This document shows positions 27,643 through 38,376 of a stretch of 56,746 bases of DNA, one piece after another (the first letter of the stretch is position 1; every line of letters starts with the position of its first letter). The notes beneath the pieces were generated by a model, which searched no databases, was not told where the DNA came from, and saw only the letters and a program-made list of their open reading frames with translations. The stretch is from Bacillota bacterium. GTDB lineage: Bacteria; Bacillota; UBA4882; UBA8346. The position numbers were made by a program, and so were the translations under genes. The stretch lies in assembly GCA_012728785.1 (NCBI GenBank), contig JAAYEK010000174.1:1-56746 (forward strand), given 5' to 3'.

Positions 27643-28347
27643 TTACCCTCCCAAATACGCCTTGCGAACTCCCTCGCTAGCTACCAATTCTCCGGCGCTG
27701 CCCTGGAGGGCGATTTTACCGGTCTCCAGCACATAGCCGCGGTTAGCAATAGACAAAGCCATGTGGGCATTTTGTTCAACCAATAAAATGGTGGTTCCAG
27801 CCAGATTGATGTCTTTAATAATCGAAAAAATCTCTTTGACTAACAATGGGGCCAGCCCCATAGAGGGTTCATCCATTAGCATCAACTTAGGTCTGGACAT
27901 CAAAGTGCGTCCAATGGCTAGCATTTGCTGTTCGCCGCCGCTTAAAGTCCCGGCTATCTGGGACAATCGCTCTTTGATACGGGGAAAATGGCGGAAGATC
28001 ATTTCCAGATCTTTATTAATCCCTGCTTTGTCTTTTCGGGTATAAGCACCCAGCTCCAAGTTTTCTTTCACGGTCATGTCGGCAAAGATTCTTCTGCCTT
28101 CCGGGGCTTGAGCCATACCCATTTCTACGATGTGATCCGGGGATACTCCCCGTAAAGATTTTCCCATCAGTTCAATTTCTCCCGAACGATAGGGGATCAA
28201 GCCGGAAAGACTATGGAGCGTAGTAGTTTTACCGGCCCCATTAGCCCCGATCAAAGAGACGATTTCCCCTTCGTTCACTTCAAAACTGCAATCATGTAAC
28301 GCATGAATGTTATCATAAAATACATTCAAACCTCTGACTTTAAGCAC
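27643..28347 (-). CDS. livF: Branched-chain amino acid ABC transporter ATPase LivF
   Basis: GANGAGKTTTLHSL, LSGGEQQMLAIGRTLM; GTG start at 28347 preceded by AAGGAGG, not the listed 28452 start. Confidence 0.93.
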   Translation of the reverse strand: MLKVRGLNVFYDNIHALHDCSFEVNEGEIVSLIGANGAGKTTTLHSLSGLIPYRSGEIELMGKSLRGVSPDHIVEMGMAQAPEGRRIFADMTVKENLELGAYTRKDKAGINKDLEMIFRHFPRIKERLSQIAGTLSGGEQQMLAIGRTLMSRPKLMLMDEPSMGLAPLLVKEIFSIIKDINLAGTTILLVEQNAHMALSIANRGYVLETGKIALQGSAGELVASEGVRKAYLGG

Positions 28348-29128
28348 CGGTTTCAACCTCCTTACCGAGGTAGGCTTTGATAACCCTTGGATTATTTTTA
28401 ATCGATTCCGGATTCCCCACAGCGATGATTTGACCGTAATCAAGAACGACAATTCGTTCGCAAATCCCCATTACCAGATTCATATCGTGTTCAATTAAGA
28501 GGATCGTCAAATCAAATTTCTCTCTGATAAATTGGATTAGTTTCATTAAATCTTGAGTTTCCTGGGGATTCATTCCCGCAGCCGGCTCATCGAGGAGTAA
28601 AATTCGAGGGTTGGTCGCCAAAGCCCTGGTGATTTCCAGTTTGCGTTGTTCGCCATAAGGAAGGTTCTTAGCCAATTCAGCGCTCTTATCGTCAATATTA
28701 AAGAGTTTTAAGAGCTCCAAGGATTTTTTGCTTACTTCCTCCTCTTCCCAAAAAAAACGGTGGGTTCTGCAAATAGCCTCTAAGACATTGTATTTAACGT
28801 TAAAATGATAAGCAATTTTGACATTATCCAGGACCGACAGTTCCTTAAAAAGTCTGATGTTCTGAAAAGTTCTTGCCATTCCCAGCCTAGTTATTTGATA
28901 AGGTTTAAGACCGATGAGGTTTTGATAATTATTATTCACATTTAACTGAATCTTTCCCTCATTTGGGGTATATACACCGGTGAGCATATTAAAGATGGTG
29001 GTTTTACCAGCTCCGTTAGGACCGATTAATCCTACCAGTTCCCCCTCTTCCAATTGCAGATTAAAACCGGAGACCGCTTTCAAGCCGCCGAAACAAATGG
29101 AGACGTTCTCGGTATTTAACACGCTCAT
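28340..29128 (-). CDS. livG: Branched-chain amino acid ABC transporter ATPase LivG
   Basis: GPNGAGKTTIFNMLTG, YGEQRKLEITRALA. Confidence 0.95.
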   Translation of the reverse strand: MSVLNTENVSICFGGLKAVSGFNLQLEEGELVGLIGPNGAGKTTIFNMLTGVYTPNEGKIQLNVNNNYQNLIGLKPYQITRLGMARTFQNIRLFKELSVLDNVKIAYHFNVKYNVLEAICRTHRFFWEEEEVSKKSLELLKLFNIDDKSAELAKNLPYGEQRKLEITRALATNPRILLLDEPAAGMNPQETQDLMKLIQFIREKFDLTILLIEHDMNLVMGICERIVVLDYGQIIAVGNPESIKNNPRVIKAYLGKEVETGA

Positions 29129-30129
29129 CGCTGTTCACCCGCCTTTAATACTCTTTTTTGATGGGGAAATCTTTTACGACGCCATTTTTGAAAATCCTCA
29201 ATTAAGCCGATGAGTCCGTTTGGTTTATACAACATAATAATAATTAAGAACAAAGGATAAATAACTAGCCGATAATCTTGGAAAAACCTCAGGAACTCTT
29301 GAAGATAAGTCAAGATAAAACCGGTGAGTACCGTACCTGTAATACTTCCCATGCCCCCTAAAACCACAATCACCAAAAAATCGCAGGATTTGATAAAATT
29401 AAACATCGTTGGATTTAGATACCCGAAAAACAAAGCGTAAAGCCCGCCGCCAATTCCGGCAATAAAAGCCGAAAGGGTGAAGGAAAACATCTTTACGTAA
29501 AAGACATTGATCCCCATAGTATTAGCGGCGATTTCATCTTCACGGATGGAGATAATCCCGCGGCCATGAGATGATTTGATCAAGTTATTGACCATAATGA
29601 TTGTTCCAATTAAAAAAAGAAAGACCCAGATAAAGGATAACGTCGGATTTAAGGCATAGTTCTTAGTAAACGAAGGGATCCCTTTCAATCCGGCCGCCCC
29701 GCCGGTGATCTTGTCGGCGTTAATCATCAGAACTCTGATGATCTCGCCGAAGCCTAAGGTAACGATGGCCAGATAGTCACCTTTCAGCCTCAGGGTTGGA
29801 AAGCCGATTATAAAGCCAAAGATAGCGGTGATAATCCCTCCGACTAATATCGCTACGATGATTGGTACCTGTAATTGCATGACCAGCACTGCGGTGGAAT
29901 AAGCGCCGATGGCCATAAATCCGGCATGGCCCAAGGCTAATTGTCCGGTAAAACCGGAGATTAAATTCAAACTCAATGCGATAATCACATTAATGGCTGC
30001 GGAAGTTAGGATCTGAGCAGTATATTCATCAATGATTCCCAAGTAGATCAGGAACGCTATTATTATGAAGCCCAATATTGCCAAGACTGCTTGTAGAAAA
30101 AATTTTTCGTTGTCTGTCATACTTATCAC
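29125..30129 (-). CDS. livM: Branched-chain amino acid ABC permease LivM
   Basis: ALSLNLISGFTGQLALGHAGFMAIGAYSTA, REDEIAANTMGINV. Confidence 0.95.
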   Translation of the reverse strand: MISMTDNEKFFLQAVLAILGFIIIAFLIYLGIIDEYTAQILTSAAINVIIALSLNLISGFTGQLALGHAGFMAIGAYSTAVLVMQLQVPIIVAILVGGIITAIFGFIIGFPTLRLKGDYLAIVTLGFGEIIRVLMINADKITGGAAGLKGIPSFTKNYALNPTLSFIWVFLFLIGTIIMVNNLIKSSHGRGIISIREDEIAANTMGINVFYVKMFSFTLSAFIAGIGGGLYALFFGYLNPTMFNFIKSCDFLVIVVLGGMGSITGTVLTGFILTYLQEFLRFFQDYRLVIYPLFLIIIMLYKPNGLIGLIEDFQKWRRKRFPHQKRVLKAGEQR

Positions 30130-30135
30130 CCCGCT

Positions 30136-31092
30136 TTATACCTTCTCACTAACATTGCGGCCCATGATTCCGGAGGGTTTAACTACTAAAATAATGATTA
30201 GAATGCCAAAGGCGATGGCATCCGCCAGTTGCGACGAGATAAAGCCTTTGGTGAGAGTTTCGGCGATGCCCATGATAAATCCACCAATCATCGCCCCAGG
30301 GATGCTGCCAATACCTCCCAAAACCGCAGCGACAAATGCTTTTAAGCCAGGCATAATCCCCATATACGGTTCAACCTGAGGGTAAGCGCTGGCAAAAAGG
30401 ATTCCAGCGGCCGCCGCTAGAGCCGAACCGATCGCAAAGGTAAAAGAAATAATCTTATTGACATTGATGCCCATTAATAAAGCGGCGCCGCGATCATAGG
30501 AGACCGCCCGCATCGCTTTTCCGATTTTTGTGTAATTGACAGTAATATTTAAGACAATCATTAAAGCAATAGATACGAGGAATACAATGGCTTGGATCCG
30601 GCTGATTCCCACTCCGGCAAAGTCGTAGTTTACATTAAGAAAAGTAGGGAACTGTCTAGGGTTAGGCCCGATTTGAGGAATCACCCGGGCCCCATTTTCC
30701 AAAAACATGGAAACACCGATGGCCGTAATCAAGGCGTTAATCCGCGGGGCGTTTCGCAACGGTTTGTAACAAGTCCGTTCAATAATTATACCGATTAGCG
30801 CGCATATTAACATCGCTACTAAAAAAGAAGCTATAAAAGTAAGCGGCGTAACCGTAGCCGCTACTAATACGAAAAAACCGGCGAAAGCGCCTAACATTAA
30901 AATATCGCCGTGGGCAAAATTAATCAATTTAATGATACCATAGATCATGGTATAGCCTAAAGCGATCAATGCGTAAATACTTCCCAAGGCCACGCCGTTA
31001 ACCATTTGTTGTAGGAATTCTTGTAAAGCGCCCATGGTTTCACCTCTTTGCATTGCACTGAATGAATAATGGGAGAACCTCAATTCCCCCAT
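30136..31092 (-). CDS. livH: Branched-chain amino acid ABC permease LivH
   Basis: NGVALGSIYALIALGYTMIYGIIKLINFAHGDILMLGAF. Confidence 0.95.
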   Translation of the reverse strand: MGELRFSHYSFSAMQRGETMGALQEFLQQMVNGVALGSIYALIALGYTMIYGIIKLINFAHGDILMLGAFAGFFVLVAATVTPLTFIASFLVAMLICALIGIIIERTCYKPLRNAPRINALITAIGVSMFLENGARVIPQIGPNPRQFPTFLNVNYDFAGVGISRIQAIVFLVSIALMIVLNITVNYTKIGKAMRAVSYDRGAALLMGINVNKIISFTFAIGSALAAAAGILFASAYPQVEPYMGIMPGLKAFVAAVLGGIGSIPGAMIGGFIMGIAETLTKGFISSQLADAIAFGILIIILVVKPSGIMGRNVSEKV

Positions 31093-31166
31093 TATTCAAA
31101 TTCATATTTAATTATACCTTAATTATTTATTATTTTGAAGAAAAAATACAAATATCCATGAGTTTC

Positions 31167-32330
31167 TTAAGGATTAACCGTTCCTGCATAAACCGTATCC
31201 AAATTACCATCGGCGCCTTTAACGATTTTTAACATGACAGCGGATTTAATCGGGCGACGTTGTTCGTTAAATCGGATATTTCCAGTGACAAACTTGTCAT
31301 CGGTCTCCATCAACGCTGCTTTGATCATTTCCGGATCAGTTGAACCCGCCCTTTCAATGGCCTTCAACAAAATATAAGTGGAGTCATAACCAAGAGCTGC
31401 CAAAGCGTTAGGAGTCATATTGTATTTTTGGGTGTATTTTTGAACGAAAGTCTGGACATCCTGGTCATCGGAAAAGGGTGAATAATGGTTACAATAGAAG
31501 GAACCTAAAACCTCGTCACCGGCGTTGTTGGTAATCTCATCCCAACCATCCGCGCCCAACATGGTAATGTTGATCCCTTGATTCCTAACTTGTTTCGCAA
31601 TCAAGGAAACGGTATTGTAATAATCGGGAATGAACAGAATATCCGGTCTAGTAGCTTTAATCTTGGTAAGCTGCGCGTTAAAGTCTTTTTCTCCGGCGCT
31701 ATATGATTCAGCGGCTACCACGGTACCGCCTAAAGCCTCAAATTTAGCTTTGAAGTTTTCGGTTAAACCCTTGGAATAATCATTGGTAATGTCGTAAAGA
31801 ATCGCCGCATTTTTAGCCTTCATGGTTTCCCAGGCAAACTTGGCGCCGACCTGGCCTTGAAAGGAATCATTGTAACAGCTCATAAAGATGTAATCTCCAG
31901 CATCGGTGACCGTATCATTAGTGGAAGTCGGTGTGATCAAGACCACTTTTTTGGCTTGGGCTTCCTGAGTGATGGCCAAGGTACATTTGCTGATTAAGGC
32001 GCCGATGACTGCGACCACTTTATCCTTGGCAACCAGCTTTTTAAAAGCGTTGGTTGTTTTGTCCGGGCTGGCCTCGTCATCTTCGACAATTAACTCGATT
32101 TGTTTTCCAAGAACTCCACCTTGGGCGTTGATCTCTTCAACCGCCATTTTAATGGCATCCCTAGTTTGAATTCCATAGGTGGATACCGATCCGCTGATCG
32201 ATTGAATAGTGCCGATCTTAATAGTATTGCTTTCGCCACAACCGACTACTAAGGAACCAATCAATACTAATGCTAATAATAGAGAAAAACCTCTGTTTTT
32301 CATGATAACCCCCCTTTTTTTACCCATCAT
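31167..32330 (-). CDS. livK: Branched-chain amino acid ABC substrate-binding lipoprotein
   Basis: LIGSLVVGCGES lipobox, IKIGTIQSISGSVSTYGIQTRDAIKMAVEEIN. Confidence 0.93.
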   Translation of the reverse strand: MMGKKRGVIMKNRGFSLLLALVLIGSLVVGCGESNTIKIGTIQSISGSVSTYGIQTRDAIKMAVEEINAQGGVLGKQIELIVEDDEASPDKTTNAFKKLVAKDKVVAVIGALISKCTLAITQEAQAKKVVLITPTSTNDTVTDAGDYIFMSCYNDSFQGQVGAKFAWETMKAKNAAILYDITNDYSKGLTENFKAKFEALGGTVVAAESYSAGEKDFNAQLTKIKATRPDILFIPDYYNTVSLIAKQVRNQGINITMLGADGWDEITNNAGDEVLGSFYCNHYSPFSDDQDVQTFVQKYTQKYNMTPNALAALGYDSTYILLKAIERAGSTDPEMIKAALMETDDKFVTGNIRFNEQRRPIKSAVMLKIVKGADGNLDTVYAGTVNP

Positions 32331-32414
32331 ATTTTAAAATATATCATTTGAACCATATGATGTCAATTAAAAGCCATCCCTGAAAGAGTTTCCAGGGGTG
32401 AATCTCTTAAAACC

Positions 32415-33728
32415 TCATAAGCAATTTTTGGCTTTTATCTCCAGGTACTTATTGATTAAAGGTCCGGTCAACTCATGAGGCAATAGATCTAAGATATTAA
32501 AGTTATAACGCCTTAATTTCAAAATAGCTTTATTCCTATTTAATAACATTTCACGCCCTGCGGTTTTAAGATAGATATTATCAAAGCTTGAATCTGCTTC
32601 AGCATGCTTTGACAACAAATTGTCCCGGAGTAAAATAAGTAGGACGAAATGTTTCCGCGATAACCAATTAATTCTTTTTTTAAATAGTTCATAATTGATA
32701 TCATCCAGCATATCGGTTAATAATATGATCAGCGCCCTCTTTTTCTGAGTTTGACCTAAATAATCAAAGAGTAACGTATAATTGGACTCTACAAACTCCG
32801 GCCTTAACTTGGAGAGGAACGGGGTGACTTTTTTAAGGCTATCCCTTCCTTTTAACTGGGATATTTCACCGATGATCCGATCCGCAAAAGCGACTATGCT
32901 AACGGAATCACCCGCATTAAATGCTATATGAGATAATATTAACAAAGAATTGACCGCATGATCCAAAGTATTCAACCCCTGTTGTTCAGCGGTCATTAGG
33001 CGCCCGCAATCTATAGCGATGGTGATCTGATTATTGGTCTCCATTTGAAAAACTTTCGAGATCGGTCGATTTAACCTAGCGCTTGCTTTCCAGTCGATCA
33101 ACTTAGAATCATCATCTTTTTGATACTCTCTTAACGATTCCAACTCTAAGCCGCTGCCCATCCAGGGGGTTTTATTGATGCCCATCTTGTAGTCCCGGTT
33201 ATTTTTAGTAAGCTTTAAATAATGATTCAATAATTTAATATCCGGATAAACTTCAATGGCCGTATTGATATTATGTTTTTTGATAATATGGAAGAAATTA
33301 TGCTTCGAAGCAATTCTGAGATATAAGGTTTCCACTACGAAGCTGCCCCTGCGTGTTGGCCGAAGCGAAAAGACAATTGGTTCTTCCGTCAAACCTTCGA
33401 TTGTTACCGCTTTGTTTTCCGTTTGTTCTTCGATCCAAGGGGGAAGTCCCAGCTTAAAATGGACCTTTTGGCTCAAATGCGATAAGTTAGCCACCCTTAG
33501 CTCCAATTTATTAGTCCTGCCGATTGAATATGGTCTAATTTGAGCCACAGTGATCTTATATTTAAAATTAGGCAAAGTAAATAGCAGATCCCCTACGGCA
33601 ACTAGCAAAATTAGGGCATTGCACCAAAAGGCGGGATAATATAGCCCGATATTAACATAGCCCGCCAAATATAGAAACAGCGGTATGGTGAAAAAGATGA
33701 TTAACCGCCCTTTCGGAACGATCATCAT
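32415..33728 (-). CDS. DUF58 domain protein
   Basis: GMGSGLELESLREYQKDDDSKLIDWKASARLNRPISKVFQMETN-type motif. Confidence 0.92.
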   Translation of the reverse strand: MMIVPKGRLIIFFTIPLFLYLAGYVNIGLYYPAFWCNALILLVAVGDLLFTLPNFKYKITVAQIRPYSIGRTNKLELRVANLSHLSQKVHFKLGLPPWIEEQTENKAVTIEGLTEEPIVFSLRPTRRGSFVVETLYLRIASKHNFFHIIKKHNINTAIEVYPDIKLLNHYLKLTKNNRDYKMGINKTPWMGSGLELESLREYQKDDDSKLIDWKASARLNRPISKVFQMETNNQITIAIDCGRLMTAEQQGLNTLDHAVNSLLILSHIAFNAGDSVSIVAFADRIIGEISQLKGRDSLKKVTPFLSKLRPEFVESNYTLLFDYLGQTQKKRALIILLTDMLDDINYELFKKRINWLSRKHFVLLILLRDNLLSKHAEADSSFDNIYLKTAGREMLLNRNKAILKLRRYNFNILDLLPHELTGPLINKYLEIKAKNCL

Positions 33729-34690
33729 CGGGGCACCTCGATCTGTTCCACAATCTGAATTAAGTAGTCATCAGCTTTTTCGCCTTCGATCTCTACTTCC
33801 GGCTCAAGGATGATCCGGTGACGCAACACCGGCAAAACCAAATCCTTAACATCATCCGGCGTTACAAAATCCCTCCCATTGAATAAAGCCCGAATACGGG
33901 CGGCTAGAAACAGGGCAATACTTCCCCGTGGTGAGGCCCCCGTTTCAATTCCATTATACCCCCTTGTTGCCGCAACAATTCTAGTAATATAATCGATTAT
34001 TTGATCATCAACGGTGATCCTTTTTAAATATTCTTTAATTGCCAGGATATCCTCGAGGCCGATAATCTGCCTTAAATTGGCGGTTTGGATCCGATCTGCC
34101 GTGAACCCTCCGCGGTAAGCTTTAATAATCTCCTGTTCTTCCTCTAAAGTAGGATAATCGATGAATAATTTCATTAAAAACCGATCCGTTTGGGCTTCCG
34201 GAAGGGGATAGGTCCCTTCCATTTCAATGGGGTTTTGAGTGGCGAAACAGATGAAAAAATCGCCTAAGGAATAATCAACCCCGTCAATATTCACCTTTCG
34301 TTCCTGCATGGCTTGGAGAAGGGCGCTTTGTGTTTTAGCGGGGGCCCGGTTTATTTCGTCGGCTAAAAGCAGATTGGTAAAGACCGGCCCTTTTTTAACC
34401 TGAAATTGGGAGGTCGCGCCGTCAAAAATAGTGGTCCCAATAATATCGGAGGGCATTAAATCCGGAGTAAATTGAATCCGCTTATAATTGACTCCCATAA
34501 TATTCGCCAAAGCGTTTACCAGTAATGTTTTCCCCAACCCTGGAATGCCCTCAATCAAAACATGGCCTTCACTAAAGATGGCAATAATCAAATGGTCGAT
34601 CAGCTCATTCTGTCCCTTAACGGCTTTGTCCAATTCTTGATGAATGTCTTGAAAAACACGGGCTATTTCAGTAAGATTATAGTTATTCAA
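33725..34690 (-). CDS. MoxR-family AAA+ ATPase
   Basis: GHVLIEGIPGLGKTLLVNALA, RIQFTPDLMPSDIIGT, ATQNPIEMEGTYPLPEAQTDRF. Confidence 0.95.
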   Translation of the reverse strand: MNNYNLTEIARVFQDIHQELDKAVKGQNELIDHLIIAIFSEGHVLIEGIPGLGKTLLVNALANIMGVNYKRIQFTPDLMPSDIIGTTIFDGATSQFQVKKGPVFTNLLLADEINRAPAKTQSALLQAMQERKVNIDGVDYSLGDFFICFATQNPIEMEGTYPLPEAQTDRFLMKLFIDYPTLEEEQEIIKAYRGGFTADRIQTANLRQIIGLEDILAIKEYLKRITVDDQIIDYITRIVAATRGYNGIETGASPRGSIALFLAARIRALFNGRDFVTPDDVKDLVLPVLRHRIILEPEVEIEGEKADDYLIQIVEQIEVPR

Positions 34691-34731
34691 AAACTCACCC
34701 CTTCAAATAATGATGGTTCTTACCTTAAACA

Positions 34732-35895
34732 TCAACGCTTGGCAAAAGAATGGGTCCGCTCTTTTTTTATAGACTTAAGAATTATATCCCGCAGCTCTTC
34801 TTTAGATTGGAGCTGGCTGAGTGTTTGGTTTTCCGCTTTTGAAAAACACAGCCGGATCTTGCTTGGGCCCAAATCAGGAACCACCGTTCCAAGATATTTG
34901 ACGATGTTATTAAGTTCTTCGGGGCGATTGGAAGACTTAAACCGCCAACCTGTAATCTTGTTTAATTTGAAGATAAAGTATTCTAAATTGATCTGATCCA
35001 GTACCTTCAAAGAATTGGTTTTTTGATAAAAATTAGCGACTGCTTTCAGGTGTTCGCTTAAAGTCCTTTTACGATATGGGTCCAATAATTGCGGTTCACC
35101 AAATCTGGTCCCCTGCCAAAGGATGAATAATAATAAAATCCAAATCAGTTGCAATGAGATGAAGCCCATTTTATCCTTGAAAAAAAGAGTTAAGAACGGC
35201 ATTGTTTGGCTTGGTGAAGAACGGCCGGTATCCCCCCAAATAATATAAATCCGTTTCTTAAAATAGGGCTTGATTAATTCATTAATAAAAATCGCTGTTG
35301 TTTCTTCCTTAAGGTAGTCGTATTTTAATAAATCACTGTCCGTAAGCATCAAAACCGAACCGGCCCCTTTAGTCATTTGGTATAATAACGGTCCTTGTTC
35401 CGAATCAAGGATCACTTTTTGTCCAACTAAGTCGCTCCTATTTGCTATATGTTTGATCAACTCACCCTTAAAATTGATGATCCTTCGTAGAAGACCCGTT
35501 TGGTTTTGTTCATAAACCGAGTAAATCCGACTGGCATCCAACTTAGCCAGAGTCAAAGGATCACGAAGGCCGGTTATTCCGGCGACAAAGAGCGAACCGC
35601 CAGGTTTTACCCATTCCTCAATCACCTTGTCCAGTTCCTCTTTTTCCAGGTCCCGATCGAAATAAATCAATAAATCCCCTTGCTGTTTCGGTAATATCGG
35701 GGTATGGAGCTCGTTGAGACGATAGCCCAAATTTTTATATAACCGATAAAACAGCGAATAATCCCCTCTTTGCCCATTGTCACCAAGGGGTTCCCCACCC
35801 AGATTGACAAATAGAAAATAAAGGAGAACGATGAGTAACCCGGTTACCCCCAACACCGGAACTATATCAATTTTTATTCCTTTAATTGGTTTCAT
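34732..35895 (-). CDS. DUF4350-type membrane protein
   Basis: GDYSLFYRLYKNLGYRLNELHTPI; position in DUF58/MoxR operon. Confidence 0.75.
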   Translation of the reverse strand: MKPIKGIKIDIVPVLGVTGLLIVLLYFLFVNLGGEPLGDNGQRGDYSLFYRLYKNLGYRLNELHTPILPKQQGDLLIYFDRDLEKEELDKVIEEWVKPGGSLFVAGITGLRDPLTLAKLDASRIYSVYEQNQTGLLRRIINFKGELIKHIANRSDLVGQKVILDSEQGPLLYQMTKGAGSVLMLTDSDLLKYDYLKEETTAIFINELIKPYFKKRIYIIWGDTGRSSPSQTMPFLTLFFKDKMGFISLQLIWILLLFILWQGTRFGEPQLLDPYRKRTLSEHLKAVANFYQKTNSLKVLDQINLEYFIFKLNKITGWRFKSSNRPEELNNIVKYLGTVVPDLGPSKIRLCFSKAENQTLSQLQSKEELRDIILKSIKKERTHSFAKR

Positions 35896-35985
35896 CTTAG
35901 CCCTCTACCTGAAACTACTTAAAAACATTGCCACCACAAAGACGTGGGGACAAGTTGAAACTGTCGGTCGAAAAGCGACCTTGCT

Positions 35986-36579
35986 TTATAAAAAATGAGT
36001 TTTAAAAGCATCCAAAGCTTTATCAAATTCCCATTGGCTTAATGTTATGTTGCTAAAACCGGCAATTTCAGCATACCGAGCGATTAAAATGAAGGGGTGG
36101 TATAAGTCTGACTCCGGTTTGAGTTTTCTTTTAAAGTCATTGTTGGAGTATTTTTTACCGGCTGATGAGGTGATTACTTTGGTGGTAATATATTCAACCG
36201 TTGCTTTATGGAGCAAGATTATAGCCTGGCCGAATTCGCCGGTCCCAGCTTGGTCCAAAGCCAGATTGAAAAGTTTTGTAATATTACATGAAGCGAGAGC
36301 CGAAGACTTCAACGCCGCTTTTGAGTAATGATCGGACCGGCTGGATTCATAACGAAGATAAGGAGCAAGCCTTTTAAAAAGTAAATAGACCCCGAGAAGT
36401 AAAGCGATAATCATGATAATCAGCACCGGGTCACGAGTCAATGCCAAAAATGATTCAAAATCAAAATTCAGCCATTCCGGGGGTTCAAATGGTTTATCGC
36501 CAAGAATTTTATGAAGTTCCCCTGCAACCTCCTGGCCCGATGGGGCACGGCTCCGAAAAAGATTGTCAAGACCAAACAA
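35986..36579 (-). CDS. DUF4129-like membrane protein
   Basis: Single TM, alpha-rich C-terminal domain, operon position. Confidence 0.65.
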   Translation of the reverse strand: MFGLDNLFRSRAPSGQEVAGELHKILGDKPFEPPEWLNFDFESFLALTRDPVLIIMIIALLLGVYLLFKRLAPYLRYESSRSDHYSKAALKSSALASCNITKLFNLALDQAGTGEFGQAIILLHKATVEYITTKVITSSAGKKYSNNDFKRKLKPESDLYHPFILIARYAEIAGFSNITLSQWEFDKALDAFKTHFL

Positions 36580-36605
36580 TAACGGGACCCTCCAAAGACC
36601 ATAGT

Positions 36606-37619
36606 TTAATAAAAACGGTCATCGCCATACCTCTTAGTTGTATTTTTGGCATAGACTAACGGCCAAACGAAGAAATAGCCAATGATCAATAAAACCGACA
36701 AAATCGCCGCACCCGCCTTGTACCGGTAAGGAATCAAGCTCGGAGAGATCAGGCCTTCAATCATGGCAGCCATAAAGATTAAAATACCGGCTGCAGCTAC
36801 CAAGGTAAATATATTTCTTCTTTGAAACCCCAGCCATTCTCGGCGATAATAACGGGTCGCCTTAATGATCGAAAACCCCAAAGCCAATCCGGCAGCCCCG
36901 GCCAAGATCAGTCCGGTCAATTCCGCCACTGAATGGCCGGTGACAAAATGGATGAAATTTTTACCGTAACCCAGAGCGAAGATATAACCGGTAATCGCTC
37001 CCAGGACAATCCCGTTGTAGATCAGAATATAAATCGTTCCAACGCCCAATAGTATCCCCAGGGCAAAACTGGCGAAAGCGATGGAGATGTTATTTTGAAT
37101 ATAGAAGGAGACCATGAAATTTTTTGCGGAAAGGGCCCTTTGTTCATCAATTGCTGCGCGATATGATTCTTCCATTTGACTCAAAGTAGCCTGGGGAACA
37201 ATCAGCCCTGCCACTGTTGGATTCTTACTAACAATCACATAAGTGGTTCCATAACTCCCGAAAAAAAGAAACGCCGCCAGAAGGAGGAAGATCCAGTTTT
37301 TAAGCATTATCTCAGGAAGCTGTTCCAGAAAAAAATCTTTCAGTTCCTTTTTTTTCAAAGGTGGGAAACTGTAAAGACACTTGTGGGCCTGGCCGACCAG
37401 TTGATTAAGATAATCCAAGACATCGGGCGAAAGCCGCAAGGTTCTGGCTTCAGCCAGATCGGCGCATGTTAAACGATAGAGCCGGGGGAAAATTGAAATC
37501 TCTTCCGGCGCTAAGGAATTGAACCCTTTATTGTTAAGGGTTAGTAGAATCTGATGTAGTTTTTCCCATTGGCCTTTTTTTGATTGCACAAATTTTTCAC
37601 TTTTAGTGATCGGTCCCAT
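36606..37619 (-). CDS. SpoIIM-family (DUF95) membrane protein
   Basis: NNISIAFASFALGILLGVGTIYILIYNGIVLGAITGYIF...HSVAELTGLILAGAAGLALG. Confidence 0.9.
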   Translation of the reverse strand: MGPITKSEKFVQSKKGQWEKLHQILLTLNNKGFNSLAPEEISIFPRLYRLTCADLAEARTLRLSPDVLDYLNQLVGQAHKCLYSFPPLKKKELKDFFLEQLPEIMLKNWIFLLLAAFLFFGSYGTTYVIVSKNPTVAGLIVPQATLSQMEESYRAAIDEQRALSAKNFMVSFYIQNNISIAFASFALGILLGVGTIYILIYNGIVLGAITGYIFALGYGKNFIHFVTGHSVAELTGLILAGAAGLALGFSIIKATRYYRREWLGFQRRNIFTLVAAAGILIFMAAMIEGLISPSLIPYRYKAGAAILSVLLIIGYFFVWPLVYAKNTTKRYGDDRFY

Positions 37620-38370
37620 GTTGCTGATAGATCCTTTCTAAAAACAAAAAAACGTCGTTAATCTCCGTTTCGGTCCCTATCTTCTCTTGTACTTGGCGCG
37701 CTAGATCCCAAGCAAGCTCATCTCCTCTTGTAACAGGCAGTTTATGATAGTCGTTTAAAAAACGCCGGATTATATATAATTCATTCTCATTTAGCTTGCG
37801 TTTGATGGGAACCAATTCTTGATTCGGATCGATTCTATTTAAGTTGACATGAAAATCGGGCAGGAACAAGCGATAGTGAATCTCTTTAACAACAATCGTA
37901 TTAGCTACTAAGTCTCCCAATCTACGGCCCCGGGGATCAATTAAAGAGATAAACCCACCCAGTAATGGAATCATTGGGAAATCGTCGACGATCCGCAGGA
38001 AATTGCGAAAGATGATGGTCTCAAAATCCAGTGAATCTCCATTGTCCCGAATAACTCTGATCCGCATTAGTTTTTTCCCGGGAGACTGTCCTTCCATTAT
38101 CAATTCAAACAAAACATAATAGAACCAACGCATTAAAAAAGTGATGATCATTAAAAAAGCAGCAGTTATAAAAGTCATATCCCTTAAGGAAGTAATAGCG
38201 AAACCAACCAGCAGCCAAAGGATTGTCAAAGTGACGATTACTTGAATTAACTGATCGATCATATAAGCGGCTATTCTGGAGCCAATCTCCGCAATCCGGT
38301 ATGAAAACCGGATCTTCTCCGGTGTTTCAATGATAATTTCTTTTTCTTTTTTGATTTGGAATTTACTCAA
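37603..38370 (-). CDS. RDD-family membrane protein
   Basis: RIAAYMIDQLIQVIV...GQSPGKKLMRIRVI...RRLGDLVANTIVV. Confidence 0.92.
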   Translation of the reverse strand: MSKFQIKKEKEIIIETPEKIRFSYRIAEIGSRIAAYMIDQLIQVIVTLTILWLLVGFAITSLRDMTFITAAFLMIITFLMRWFYYVLFELIMEGQSPGKKLMRIRVIRDNGDSLDFETIIFRNFLRIVDDFPMIPLLGGFISLIDPRGRRLGDLVANTIVVKEIHYRLFLPDFHVNLNRIDPNQELVPIKRKLNENELYIIRRFLNDYHKLPVTRGDELAWDLARQVQEKIGTETEINDVFLFLERIYQQHGTDH

Positions 38371-38376
38371 AACACT

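Noticed and set aside
28348-28452. N-terminal extension of LivF overlapping livG
   Set aside because: A GTG at 28347 with a perfect AAGGAGG SD starts exactly at the conserved LivF N-terminus.
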